The notes: a model not told the origin generated them from the letters alone. DNA of 25,521 nt from Mnemiopsis leidyi (GCA_000226015.1 JH153228.1:62454-87974); one strand, 5' to 3'. Counted from the stretch's first letter, positions 11,001-20,513 are shown. A program made the numbers and translations.

Positions 11001-14000
11001 CAGTATTTCTCGCCCCCATCAGGATTTTATTAAGCCGTGATTTTATTACAGTGCTTGACAATTTTAATTGCCAGAACCTGGAAATGCAGAATTTTGTAGC
11101 GATAAATTTGTCAATGTTGCGTTCGGATGCTATTTGCGGTTTTCACTGTTGGACCGATACAGGTCGGTGTAAAACCTAAATCTGATAAAATAGTTGGGAT
11201 GGTTAAGCCCTAAATTAGACGAGGTACGGCCGAAGTCCTGGTTTTAAACCGACACAGATATCGATAATTTATTTTAAACCAAATTGTATCGTCTCAGATA
11301 GACTTAAATTTCACATATTTCAGGAAAACTACCAGGCATTCTCGCAAATATGTAGTGAACATATTCTCAGTAAGTGACATCGAGGTCTCTAATACATTAT
11401 TTCTTTGGTATTCTGTATCAAGATTCCCCGAATTCCGGGAGTGTTAGGAAAAACACGATGTTTTACTGAATTAAATACATTCTTCTGAAGTTTTGTTCAG
11501 TATTTAAGCCCCCCCCCCTTAATCATTAAAATGTTAATCAGACGGAAATCTGTACGTTGGGACAGACAGGCGAGAACAACTAAAACTGAAACATTTGTAC
11601 CTTTTTGACGGAATGCTAATCATCTGCGCCAGGGTATACTCGATTTCAAGTGTTTATTTGTCTGTTTGTCTGTTTTTCTGATATATTTTCTATTTGGTTA
11701 CACGTAAGCTTCCCTTCTGCTACTGCTATTTTCCGTCTTGCTGATCGGCTAAGTTTTAAGGACATATACTCTTGTTGTTGCTGCTTTGCCTGCATGGCAC
11801 ACTCCCCGCTCAGGATGTCAACGCTAAAGCCACCACTTTGAGGACACCCTTCAAAGAGAAGTACCTGGTTAAAGACCTAACACTTATCAGGGACCATGGT
11901 CCTGAGGATGCTCACTTTGACGTTGTTTTCAGGTTTGCAAGGTTCAGGGTGTAGCACGTTTATTTTAGAGGTTTATGAAGGTTTCCGATGTCGCACTTTG
12001 AGGTTTACTTAGGTTTCCGGTGTCGCACTTTGAGGTTTATTTAGGTTTCTGGTGACTTTGAGGTTTATTGAGGTTTCCGGTGATGTACTTTGAGGTTTAT
12101 TTAGGTTTCCGGTGACTTTGAGGTTTATTAAGGTTACCGGTGAGGTACTTTGAGGTTTGTTTAGGTTTCCGGTTTCGCATTTAAATTAAGTGCCCGGTTG
12201 GCAGGATGAATGTTAAGGGTACAAGGCCCAGGGGTTCAAACTTTAGGGAGCTTGTTTCTCAGGTTTGCATTCTACCCGGTCAATGGTTCTGTAATACCAG
12301 AGCTCAGTGTGAATACCGAAACAAAAATTACTTGCTCAAGAAACGTGAATAACTTGTCGGATATGTGGCAATATTGCTCTGTTTGCTGCTCTTAGCTCCA
12401 TCGCTTTTGCTGTACTTTTGAGGAAATATGAAATCTCTATTCGGCTAAAATCCCCCGCGCCACATTGTAAACTGTTTCCCTACCCCAAGTGGACCCTCTC
12501 TTTCTCCGAGACGAACGAAGCCCCACTCTCCAAGTAAACCCCATCTTACTGCCCCTCAGTAACGACACGGAGCTCAAGTTCCAAGCGAAGAACTGGCGCC
12601 ACAAAGACGAGTGGGTATCCGCCCTCCTGATCTTGAGCGCCAGGACCGTGCTGACTCAGGTCGCTCAGCAGGAAGAGACTACTCCCCTTGATTTCTACTC
12701 TATCCTTCCCAGCCATTACGAGTAAATAGATTTATTGTCTTTTGTGCATGGAGGTTTTTACGATGTTTCAATTATATAACTGTCAAATATCATTTCCAGA
12801 CTATGAAAATTCTCCCTTGCCAACAAACTTTTCCAGATTCACAGAGCCAGACTCAGACAGCAACATTCGCTTTATAGATGCCAAGTCTAAAAGTACCACT
12901 GCTTTCCCCACCATTGCTCAGGGGACCTTGTTGAAATTGGTGGAGCGTGTTACGTATCACAAGTACACTGGTAAAATGTTTTAAAAGTGTAAAACACAAC
13001 TAGATATCAGGCCGATTCATTAATAGTCCAATGGGGCACTGTCTTAGACTTGCATATCGCGATATAACTTCATACTTCCATACTTTTAACTTAGTCCTTA
13101 CTAATAATAAAAACGTTATGAAAACTAAGCAGAATTTTTTAAATTACCCAAGTTCCCAAGTTCTCAATTTAGCTGGTTGAAGTGTTTCGAACTCTACACC
13201 TCAGATTTAGCATTGGTGAAGCAGTTTCTAACGACGTTCCGTTTTTTCGCCAAGCCCCGCCAGATATTGGAGTTATTGATCCAGAGATACAACATTCCTT
13301 TACCCGAGGATTTAGAAAACAACACTGAGGATATCCTCAAGGTTTACTCCACATATTTTTCCTTATTAAAGTAGTTATTATTGGCATAGGATTTGCAGAA
13401 TTATCCGATTCTATTTAAAATGGAACGCTTAAATGTCAAATAAAAAGTTTTTTAAAAAACCTATACAATATTTGACGACCAAAAAGAGACAGGTACAACT
13501 CAATCAAGAAGCTTTACAAATAACATACATGGTGTACACAACTAACGGTCTCCATCTTCTACGCAATCCCACTTTCTGAGAAATGTACTGGGAAGTTGAG
13601 GCATCATATCATATCAAGGGTACAGAGTTATGTATATTAACTCTCAAGATCTTCTACAATCCTCTCATTTCAGATCGAAATAAAGAAGAGGCTACAAAAA
13701 GAGTACATCAAGCCTGTCCAGCTTCGCGTTATCAACGTTATGAGACACTGGATCGATCACCATTTTGATGACTTTGAAAAGGAAACTGAACTTGTATCAA
13801 TCATGTCTGGGTTCTTCGATGGGTAGGTTGTTCAAGTTCCACTCGTGTACCACTCTTGTACCACTCTAGTACCTCTCTAGTACCACTCGAAAGAACAGAT
13901 AAGTTCTACTGACTGGTAAAATATAAATATCTTTATCGCGTGGAATCGGTCCTTAAAACAACCCTCTTTTGAAAATAATCAAGGCTGCTGCTGTCATCTA

Positions 14001-17000
14001 ATTCTCGTCTCCCTTTTCGGTAATATATGATGCGATGACAGTACTCATAGTCATAAATAGTTTAGAACCATTTAGATAACATAAGCAGCAAGTGTGAACC
14101 ACAATAATAAACATAGGGGTTACTCGGTAAATTTCGACCTTGTCCGATTAATAAAAGATAAGATAAATTTGTTATCTTACCTCAGGTAGGCTCATACTAT
14201 TTTACTTACTTTTTCTGCATACTCGCAGAAATATGATCCAACTTACTGCAGATGCAAGAAAAAGCAGAAGTCGATGAAGAAGTGGATAATCCCGTTAGAA
14301 CGAACTATCCAGAGAAAACAGGAGCACCAGCAGCGGCGGAGGGAAGACAGCAGAATCGAGAGTACTGAGCCGATCGTTTGGCATCTGTCCAAAGTTCCTG
14401 AGGAGTTTTCTCTGTTAACGGTACGTGTTGTGTGCAGTTTCGCGCATGATGCACTGTCTCGACTCAAATTATGCGTTGAAATTAGGATTTTGATTGCCTG
14501 CTTTAATTTAAGTACGAAAATTTTAATCTTTCCGATGTTTCATTCTTTGGTAAATTGAAGTATTGAGTCTATGATATTTCAGTTACATCCAATGGAAATC
14601 GCGAAACAAGCTACTTTGATAGAGAACGAATTTTACAGAAGTGTAACTCCTCAAGAGTTGCTTGGTCGGTTTAGTTTTACTGTTACTGGGTTTTATGTTT
14701 GTACTGTTAATATCTTTATTACTATATTTGTTATAATATTTGTTACAATGTTTGCTACAATGTTTGTTACAATGTTTGTTACAATATTTGTTAGAATATT
14801 TTCACTGTTACTGTTCAAAATAAAAGATAAAAATCGAACATTCCAAACCTGGCAAATCATAAAATGTTTCCCGGGATAAATCTATCCCTAGCATGAACAG
14901 TGAACACAAATGTTCCCGTAGGTTCACACGAAGAAAAACAAGGTGGAAACATGGCCAAGATGGTGAACTTCTCGGAGAGATTCGTGTTCTGGATAAGACA
15001 GAGCATTGTCGAGACTCAGAACTTGGAGGAGAGGATCTACGTGGCATCCCGGGTTTTCGAGCTTATGGAGGTTTGCAATTCTTTTACAGGTCATACCTGA
15101 CTCTGAGGTTTGCAATTCTTTTACAGGTCAAACCTGACTCGGCACGGTGCTGGTCCAAAAATTTTCTGAATTTACTATCAGCGGTAATCGTGTTCGTTCA
15201 AATATCGGCTCATTACACATGTCATGATTCTTCGACCTACCCATAACAGCATTACACACCCATAGATCATAACAACTCAGTTCACCCCCCCCCACAGTGG
15301 GGGCCCCACCCCCTTTGAGCCTAGTTCGGAATGACGAACTGAAATATGCTCCCTTAAAACTTGAATTAAAATACCTGCATGATATGAAAAATTCAATAAG
15401 ATGGAAAACAACGATAAATATTTAAAACTAAAACCCAACTAAACATCTTGTCGTTTTCTCAGTACCTGCGAAGTATGAACAACTACACTGGAGTATTTGA
15501 GGTAAACAGCGCGCTGAGGAGCGCTGAGGTCAACCGGCTCGACCACACCGTAAAGAAACTGTTCAAAGAAAAGGAGGAAATTCTCAAGGAGGTACTAGTT
15601 TAGTTCTTATAGCACAGAGCTTCGTTGTATGATGCTGATATAGAAGCTTAGTAGTTTGCCATAAACAAATGGAGTAGTTTTTTGTTTCAATTTTTGGGTG
15701 AAGATACTGGCCCTTTCATGCTTTCAGCCTGGCGTGTTTCGCTAACCAACACTCTGCTACTTGGCTGATTTAATACCGGTCTTTGTAACCTAGGTTGGTG
15801 ATTGGCCAGCAATGAACTTTAAAAGCTACAAAGAAATGCTAAAAAGTTGCGAGCCTCCTTGTATACCGTTCATTGGTAAGTGTACTTTATGTATTGTCAA
15901 TAAACCGTCAATAGCCGCCAGTTTGCGATTTGACTTCGAACTCTCAACGTCAACAAAGTAATCCTGAATTGGATACCCATTAAGGTCCGACAAGTCTCCC
16001 CCGCTCTGTAATGACAATTTAGACCATAAAAATGGGGAGGGGGGTTCACCTTTTTTTCTGGATTCCCCCCCCCCCTCTACCACCACTCCCCCTCTACAAA
16101 TCTCCTAACCAGGAATCTACAAAACGAAAATAATGCACACACAAGACGGTAACAGAGATCTTAAAGACGACATGATTAACCTCAGCAAGTTCAGAATGAT
16201 AGCCGATATCATCTCCGAGATCAAGTTGTATCAGAACGAACGGTACAACTTTACCCCCGAGGACTCAATTCAGGTAAAATTCTAGGACTCTTAAAACATT
16301 TGCTATTTACTATTAAACGGTGTTTAGAAATTTTGATTAAAATCAAATTCAAGATGGCTTAGAGGACTTAATGTTTAATTGACTGATAAATGAAAAGACC
16401 AGCAGAGAAATTAACTTAAAATCGTTTTAGGATTTTCTGAGGAACCTCGACCCATTCAGAGGTCGCACATCAGACGAGCTCCAAACCGATTTGTACAATC
16501 TAAGTTTGGATATCGAGCCAAAAGGCGGCCAACCTAAGATATACCCTAGGTCCAATAAATGGAACATAACTGTCGCTCCACAGCGGGTGGTAAGTCTTTT
16601 TTGAAATAACCAAAACCTCGGAGAAAATATTTTCACCCACTTATTAATGGAGCATGATCGGAATTCAACAAGTTAAACCCGGATTATAAAACTGTATAGT
16701 ATTGATTATAAAACTGTATAGTATTGATTTTCTATTCATCTCATGTAAATAAAATTACAGTCGTCCAACCCGTCAATTATTAAAACAGATTAAGAATTTG
16801 CCGCATCAGTCAATTTTATCCGGTATATAATCCAGAGTACGGAACGCAAATCATACTTTCTGCTTGGTCACTGAAATCGGCAATTTCATCCATTTTCTTG
16901 ATACGCCTCGTTAAGATGTGCAGATCTGTCCACCGCCGTATTTTCACCCACTCCCGTATCTCCCACTTCTTCCTTATCCCTAACAACTTCATTTTCCTTG

Positions 17001-19832
17001 CTATTATCTCCAACAACTTCATTTTCCTCGCTATCATCTCCAACAACTTCATTTTCCTCGCTATCATCATCATCAGATAAAGTCTGTTGTCTCCGACTCT
17101 GATACCTCTTAATCCTCTTCCTGATCTTCTTCTTAACAAACTTACAAGGCATGCATGCTCCCATCTCCACACTCATATCAGGAAGATAAGTACCCTGGGT
17201 CTCCAGCTCCAACAAAAAGGTAGTGACACACACCACCAGAGCGCAGCCCGCTAGCAGACCCATCAGTATCTTCCAACTGTAACCCAATCCAACTGTGTAG
17301 ACCAGGAGGGAGGACACCAACCCTCCTCCAGTCATGCAGGACATGACAACCCCACAAGACACGGCCCGCATGTAGGTCGGGTAGAGTTCCGGGGTGTAGA
17401 GGTAGAGGACGTTGAAGAGAGACTGACACGCTCCACGTTGGAGGAACAGTGCGGTGATGAAGACCAGGGGACTCAGACACCAGAAGATGAAGGTGGAGGC
17501 GAAGAGAAGGAGACACGAGATCAGTCTGATCGTTGGGAGTCTGCCCCAGTTTTCAGAGAGAGCTGCTGTGAAGGGTAGGATTGTTATTTCTGCTGCGGTG
17601 ATGATGACCGCTTCTTTCAGTGTGTCGCTAGCGAAGGTGCACACCCGGTGCACTGCAGGTTTGGGGAGCCCACAGTAACCCTCCTCCAATATGTAGGGGG
17701 TCATGGCGTACCCTGTGTAGAAAACAAACCCAGCCGAAAAGAAGATTATCATCATCATTACGCTGTTCCGGATGTGATCCTCCTCGAACATGTCCCTCAT
17801 CACCCCTCTTCTCAGCACAGGTTGGGTATGGAGAGATCCTGTCGGCAGCTCCTTGTCGTTCTCCTCCGCCATCGCCTTCAGCACCATCCTCGCTCCTTCA
17901 GGATCTCCACTGGCTGCTAAGTATTTCGGTGTGTCCGGCAGCACACAACACAAAATTGAAGTAACGAACAGTGGAATCGAAACCATGACAACGACAGCCT
18001 TGACACCCATGTTGTTCATGAAGAGCCAGGCCATGGTGGCTGTATAGAGGGTACCCGCCCCCCAGAACACGTTTATCAGGGTTATCGACTTACCCCTGGC
18101 TTCGGGTGTTGCCATTTCTGACACGTAGATAATGGAGGTAAAGGTACACAGCCCTATTCCAATACCCAAACTGAAAGTTCGCCACAACAAAAAGAAAAAG
18201 AAGTGTGTGAGGAGTAGGAGAGACAGGGTCCCCAAAGTCAACACCCAAGTACCGAGAACAAGTACAAATTTCCGTCCCGTTCTATCGCAGACCATCCCCG
18301 CCACAAGGTCTCCTAGCAGGTTACCCGTCAACATAGCTCCTATCGTTATGCCTTGCTCAACCGTGCTCAAGTGATAGTTGCAGGTGAAATAGACCAGGAG
18401 AATGTACGGTAACATCAGGACACAAGACTGGGAAAACCCGACCATTGCCACTATCGGGAACCGCTTGTACTGATACGGACCCATCCCTATGTTTTCCATG
18501 GCCTCGTCAACATTGAATACAGGACCTTCCTCCGCGGTAATATCAGTGTAAGTCTCAGAGGGTGCCCGGGAGATGATAGACGCAGTTTCTCCTCTTCTAG
18601 CCATTTCTTGATGATGAGTCCTTGGGAACGCAGTTCTTGTTTAGTTCGCTTCTGGTTGTCGTAAATTTTTTGGCGTCCTAAGAGGGCTTAAAAAGCATAT
18701 GTTAATTATTGGAAAATCACATTGCTGCAGTGCAATAACTGGAAAGGAAATGTATAACTATTAAAACTGTTTTCAGAGCTCATGGCATATTCTAAACAAC
18801 TAAAAGTCTCCTCTTAAAGAAGCACTCTGTCTCTACATTATCAAATACTGAACTAAGCTTGGAGAATTTATTCAATTTAAGATTTAGACTAGGGTATAGA
18901 AGCCTGGGGAACTGTTTTACATCACGTGGCTGGGCATTTCCGTACCAATCGCAGTCACGTGGTGACTGACAGCTAATATCCTTTCAATCCCGGTCCCCAC
19001 GGGCCACATTACATATGATGGCACGCTTTGTTAACAAACTCTGTTTTTCAAATGAAGTAAATAAAAGCTTGTATGGGGGCCTCAAAACATTAATTTTTGT
19101 TCGCTAGAACTTAATTTGTAACGTGTTTTAGAAACGGTCCGGTTCGTTGATGGGCGCCGGAAGAACGGGCAAATCAGACTCTGTTCGACGTCACAGAGAT
19201 AGCAGCCTCAGTGACGCTAGTGAGGGCGGTCTGCGAACTCCAGGAAGCAAAAATACCGTCTCGCCCGGAAGCACTAGATCTCCCAAAGAGGTGAGCTATT
19301 GAGCTATTACACGTTAGGATTTTAGATCTTAATGTTGTCGCCGTTTATTGTAAGAATCTAACAAATCCATTTTTGTCAGTTCTTCGGATACAAGTTTTCC
19401 AACAGTGGTCGTAGTGGCACCAGCGATCACGAATCTCCAGAGTCTTCACCTGTCCTCGCTCCATCCACGAGTGAGACCTCCGACGATTGCACAGAGCCTT
19501 CACCTGGCACATTCACCCGAGCAGGTAATATACCATTCACTTATTTGCACTCAAGGGAAAATGTTTTGATTTTAAAATTACAGCGAAAGTCATTCATTTG
19601 TCCAATATGATCATTCATTTGTCGGGTTAACTTTGCAGTTCATTCTTTAGGATTGCACCATTGAAATCGCATTTAAGGAGTTTAATAATCTAAAACATTC
19701 ATATTTTAGACTCAGTAGAAGACTCGCCGAAACCTCCAATACCTGCTCGTGACCCCAAACCAGCGGTGAAAAAAGTTCCTCCACCCGCACCCCCAGCCAG
19801 AAAGAAGAGCGTCTACAACGTTTACAAGCCAT
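5714..19832 (+). CDS. SOS: Son of sevenless-type Ras exchange factor (28 exons)
   Basis: Cytosolic or membrane-recruited exchange factor that loads Ras with GTP downstream of receptor tyrosine kinases and Grb2. Exons: 5714-5800, 6815-6954, 7214-7367, 7679-7870, 7984-8070, 8310-8406, 8519-8673, 8890-8994, 9210-9341, 9492-9634, 9786-9867, 11324-11369, 11542-11633, 11814-11932, 12560-12721, 12837-12970, 13205-13341, 13674-13822, 14252-14420, 14583-14664, 14922-15070, 15463-15591, 15794-15875, 16113-16273, 16431-16589, 19132-19290, 19380-19524, 19710-19832. All introns are GT-AG and every junction keeps phase, giving 1,190 codons plus one base. Domain order and spacing follow animal SOS1 closely. 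Exon 1 (MGLGNEYES...) is the least certain; its length and phase fit the SOS1 N-terminus. The last exon ends in phase 1 at GTAAGT, so at least one more exon must follow. The tail is shorter than in vertebrate SOS. Confidence 0.93.
5866..5918. repeat. Short AAAAGATG tandem repeat in SOS intron 1
   Basis: Several imperfect copies of a unit around GAAAAGATGTTT just downstream of the exon 1 donor. It gives a repetitive Lys/Arg-rich translation that should not be taken as coding. Confidence 0.6.
8310..9867 (+). other. SOS exons 6-11: DH (Dbl homology) domain
   Basis: Residues 221-458. The first DH helix reads [16 protein letters not shown]. Later come [16 protein letters not shown], then YANNYKDAV, and the conserved [14 protein letters not shown] segment, the equivalent of the 'L..P..H...Y' helix. 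[10 protein letters not shown] follows and leads into the DH-PH linker. DH domains act on Rho-family GTPases. In SOS this domain also occludes the allosteric Ras site, so autoinhibition is the better-supported role. An unrelated open frame in the other strand at 8,508-8,879 is a shadow of exon 7. Confidence 0.85.
10323..10883 (-). CDS. Small secreted acidic protein, nested in SOS intron 11
   Basis: Two exons on the strand opposite SOS: 10,883-10,787 and 10,468-10,323. Exon 1 codes for a short signal peptide ([15 protein letters not shown]), likely cut near the AAY boundary, then a run of acidic residues. It ends at a good donor (G|GTAAGA) in phase 1. Exon 2, entered at CTCAAG|AATTTC, continues in frame as [19 protein letters not shown]... 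and ends SSAA-stop. The product is about 80 aa, more than a quarter Asp/Glu, with no Cys and no dibasic cleavage sites, so it is not a typical prohormone. The more obvious AG three codons earlier (TTGTTCAG) would run into a stop. No family is recognised. It may be an extracellular or granule-matrix protein, but the function is unknown. Confidence 0.55.
10967..11006. repeat. Four 10-bp CAGTATAAAT repeats
   Basis: Four near-perfect copies of CAGTATAAAT, each containing TATAAAT on the plus strand and TTTATAC on the minus strand. They lie 85-125 bp upstream of the start of the nested secreted-protein gene, where a core promoter is expected. Whether they act as TATA elements is unproven. Confidence 0.75.
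11324..12721 (+). other. SOS exons 12-15: PH domain
   Basis: Residues 459-597. Exon 12 is only 46 bp ([10 protein letters not shown]). Exon 13 (11,542-11,633) carries the first PH strands, ending [14 protein letters not shown], the match to the SOS1 segment HIFLFDGLMICC. It was found by eye because it is too short to stand out as an open frame. Exon 14 holds [12 protein letters not shown]. Exon 15 holds the C-terminal PH helix, [16 protein letters not shown] with its invariant Trp. PH domains of SOS bind phosphoinositides and phosphatidic acid at the plasma membrane. Confidence 0.85.
11933..12182. repeat. 28/32-bp minisatellite at the start of SOS intron 14
   Basis: About seven copies built on TTTGAGGTTTATTTAGGTTTCCGGTG, alternating between a longer form (with TCGCAC or ATGTAC) and a shorter form. 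The first intron bases after exon 14 (AG|GTTTGCAAGGTT) resemble the repeated AGGTTT core, so the array may have grown from the donor region itself. Confidence 0.85.
12837..14420 (+). other. SOS exons 16-19: REM domain and linker
   Basis: Residues 598-794. Exon 16 begins [12 protein letters not shown] and ends [14 protein letters not shown]. Exon 17 has [20 protein letters not shown], the REM signature. Exon 18 has [20 protein letters not shown]. Exon 19 has [15 protein letters not shown] and the WHLS entry to the catalytic domain. The REM domain stabilises CDC25 and forms the allosteric Ras.GTP site. Exons 16 and 19 each have an upstream AG that would break frame. The acceptors at 12,836 and 14,251 restore phase, and they also align best with SOS1. 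Confidence 0.88.
13843..13890. repeat. Short GTACCACTC repeat in SOS intron 18
   Basis: Four or five imperfect copies of a 10-11-bp unit (TAGTACCACTC) close to the exon 18 donor. Confidence 0.7.
14718..14803. repeat. 12-bp TTTGTTACAATG repeat in SOS intron 20
   Basis: Seven imperfect copies of a 12-bp unit. The reading frame through it yields a repetitive hydrophobic string (TMFVTMFV...), an artefact of the repeat. Confidence 0.8.
15068..15141. repeat. 37-bp duplication of the SOS exon 21 donor
   Basis: GAGGTTTGCAATTCTTTT and the following 19 bases occur twice in tandem (15,068-15,104 and 15,105-15,141) with two base differences. The unit includes the last codon of exon 21 (GAG) and its splice donor, so a second identical donor lies at 15,108. 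Confidence 0.9.
16678..16728. repeat. 22-bp tandem duplication in SOS intron 25
   Basis: Two copies of ATTATAAAACTGTATAGTATTG in tandem, just downstream of the exon 25 donor and before the nested transporter's 3' end. Confidence 0.8.
16886..18604 (-). CDS. SV2/SVOP-like major facilitator transporter, nested in SOS intron 25
   Basis: Intronless 572-codon gene, antisense to SOS. The N-terminal [19 protein letters not shown] is typical of the SV2/SVOP and related SLC22 branch of sugar/organic ion transporters. About twelve membrane segments follow. Motif [11 protein letters not shown] (103-112), lies between TM2 and TM3. [13 protein letters not shown] (160-172) follows TM4, PDTPKYL (223-229) starts the central loop, and [12 protein letters not shown] (403-414) is the conserved mid-C-half signature. 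A basic stretch ([13 protein letters not shown]) and then three acidic 10-residue repeats (about 511-543) make up the cytosolic tail. The substrate cannot be read from sequence; organic ions or metabolites are likely, at the plasma membrane or in vesicles. The start chosen is the first ATG, at 18,604. An intronless gene inside an intron suggests a retrocopy origin, but no poly-A tract remains. Confidence 0.9.
   Translation of the reverse strand: MARRGETASIISRAPSETYTDITAEEGPVFNVDEAMENIGMGPYQYKRFPIVAMVGFSQSCVLMLPYILLVYFTCNYHLSTVEQGITIGAMLTGNLLGDLVAGMVCDRTGRKFVLVLGTWVLTLGTLSLLLLTHFFFFLLWRTFSLGIGIGLCTFTSIIYVSEMATPEARGKSITLINVFWGAGTLYTATMAWLFMNNMGVKAVVVMVSIPLFVTSILCCVLPDTPKYLAASGDPEGARMVLKAMAEENDKELPTGSLHTQPVLRRGVMRDMFEEDHIRNSVMMMIIFFSAGFVFYTGYAMTPYILEEGYCGLPKPAVHRVCTFASDTLKEAVIITAAEITILPFTAALSENWGRLPTIRLISCLLLFASTFIFWCLSPLVFITALFLQRGACQSLFNVLYLYTPELYPTYMRAVSCGVVMSCMTGGGLVSSLLVYTVGLGYSWKILMGLLAGCALVVCVTTFLLELETQGTYLPDMSVEMGACMPCKFVKKKIRKRIKRYQSRRQQTLSDDDDSEENEVVGDDSEENEVVGDNSKENEVVRDKEEVGDTGVGENTAVDRSAHLNEAYQENG
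16978..17071 (-). repeat. 30-bp coding repeat in the transporter tail
   Basis: Three tandem 30-bp units encode [14 protein letters not shown] decapeptides in the acidic cytosolic tail. Codon-level similarity between units points to recent in-frame expansion. Confidence 0.85.
18923..18961. promoter_or_regulatory. Twin CACGTG E-boxes around a CCAAT box
   Basis: Two CACGTG palindromes (18,923-18,928 and 18,956-18,961) lie 33 bp apart with CCAATC (18,945-18,950) between them, about 320-355 bp upstream of the transporter start. The second is GTCACGTG within a GTCAC/GTGAC inverted repeat, resembling USF/TFEB-type sites. A promoter role for the transporter is inferred from position. Confidence 0.4.
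19132..19832 (+). other. SOS exons 26-28: short proline-rich tail
   Basis: Residues 1049-1190. Exons 26 and 27 are rich in Ser, Thr and Gly with SP and TP sites (for example [18 protein letters not shown]), plausible MAPK feedback sites. Exon 28 carries two PxxPxR motifs, PPIPAR and PAPPAR, followed by KK. These fit the class II ligands that Grb2 SH3 domains bind in SOS tails. The tail is about half the length seen in vertebrates. Exon 28 ends CCA T|GTAAGT. Read-through would instead add about 18 codons to a TAA near 19,883, overlapping an AATAAA at 19,884-19,889. Confidence 0.8.
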
Positions 19833-20385
19833 GTAAGTGGAAACCTAATCGTTTATGGGTTTTGATGCACTTAACCATATTCTAATAAATGTTTACACAG
19901 ATAAATTGACGATCGTAAATTACCGTAACTGATATAATTGTATAGCGAAATATGATATCCTATAACACCTGTGAATAGTTGCTAACGCACTGTGACATGT
20001 GGCAAGGGCATTAAGTCCCTCATTACGACCGACTGTCTTCAATAACTATTGTTTGCAATATAACTTCATCATCATGGTTTCTTAAGATAGTGAGATCGGT
20101 CGTCCCTGGCCATGAAACATCTGAGAAAGAGATAGCTAGAGATTTAGATATAAAGTTTCAAGCGTACGCTTCTGTTCTCATAGACTAATACGCGTTGTTT
20201 TTGTAGTGTCACTGCACGCCTTAGTAAATTACTGAATTTGACCAGACTAGCATGTACTCATGTATATCAAGCACTTTAATGTGACGTTTCTTATGAATTG
20301 GGCAATTGCTCGACAGATGGCTAATTCAAACATATGTTTAGTCAGCTATTTTGACGACTCCATCGCTTTTAGTTATTTGGCAATC

Positions 20386-20399
20386 GTTGCTATAACAAC
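20386..20399 (+). promoter_or_regulatory. RFX X-box-like site upstream of the CNB gene
   Basis: GTTGCTATAACAAC fits the ciliary X-box pattern RYYNYYWWRRNRAC at every position. It lies 115 bp upstream of the ATG at 20,514. RFX factors drive ciliary genes in animals, and CNBD2-type proteins are known from sperm. The site therefore favours a separate ciliary or sperm promoter for the downstream frame. A single 14-bp match can also arise by chance. Confidence 0.4.
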
Positions 20400-20513
20400 A
20401 CACGTGCATTCCGTTTAGCCCGTTGGCCGTTTCTGTTCTGTTTTTAACATAGTCAATTTCGGTGAGATTTCATAGCTTTTTCTGCAGACGAATGGACAAT
20501 AGATGATCTTAAA

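Larger units (their letters stand above)
14583..16589 (+). other. SOS exons 20-25: CDC25 RasGEF catalytic domain
   Basis: Residues 795-1048. Starts [15 protein letters not shown], then [37 protein letters not shown], the helical hairpin region, and [14 protein letters not shown]. It ends with a [16 protein letters not shown] helix and SLDIEPK. These are the conserved SCR blocks of RasGEF domains. For exon 20 I chose the donor at 14,665 (CTTG|GTCGGT) rather than 14,669, because only this one keeps exon 21 in frame (ELLG then GSHEEKQGG). No inactivating change is obvious. The hairpin that opens the Ras switch is the most divergent part. Confidence 0.9.

Noticed and set aside
11761..11813. Extending SOS exon 14 upstream to a hydrophobic [11 protein letters not shown] segment
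   Set aside because: It superficially resembles the PH strand, but exon 13 (11,542-11,633) supplies the real match ([14 protein letters not shown]), and the acceptor at 11,813 then keeps phase 0.
14669..14880. Open frame with repeated TMFVTMFV, as a membrane peptide
   Set aside because: It is intronic and generated by a 12-bp repeat.
17178..17516. A 112-codon minus-strand frame inside the transporter
   Set aside because: It is an alternative frame of the transporter coding sequence; the main frame has all the conserved motifs.
19833..19900. A 68-bp intron to a mini terminal exon (acceptor TTTACACAG, product ending KLTIVNYRN-stop)
   Set aside because: Phase fits, but the intron would be shorter than any other here (smallest otherwise 89 bp) and the peptide is featureless. 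Kept only as an alternative SOS ending.
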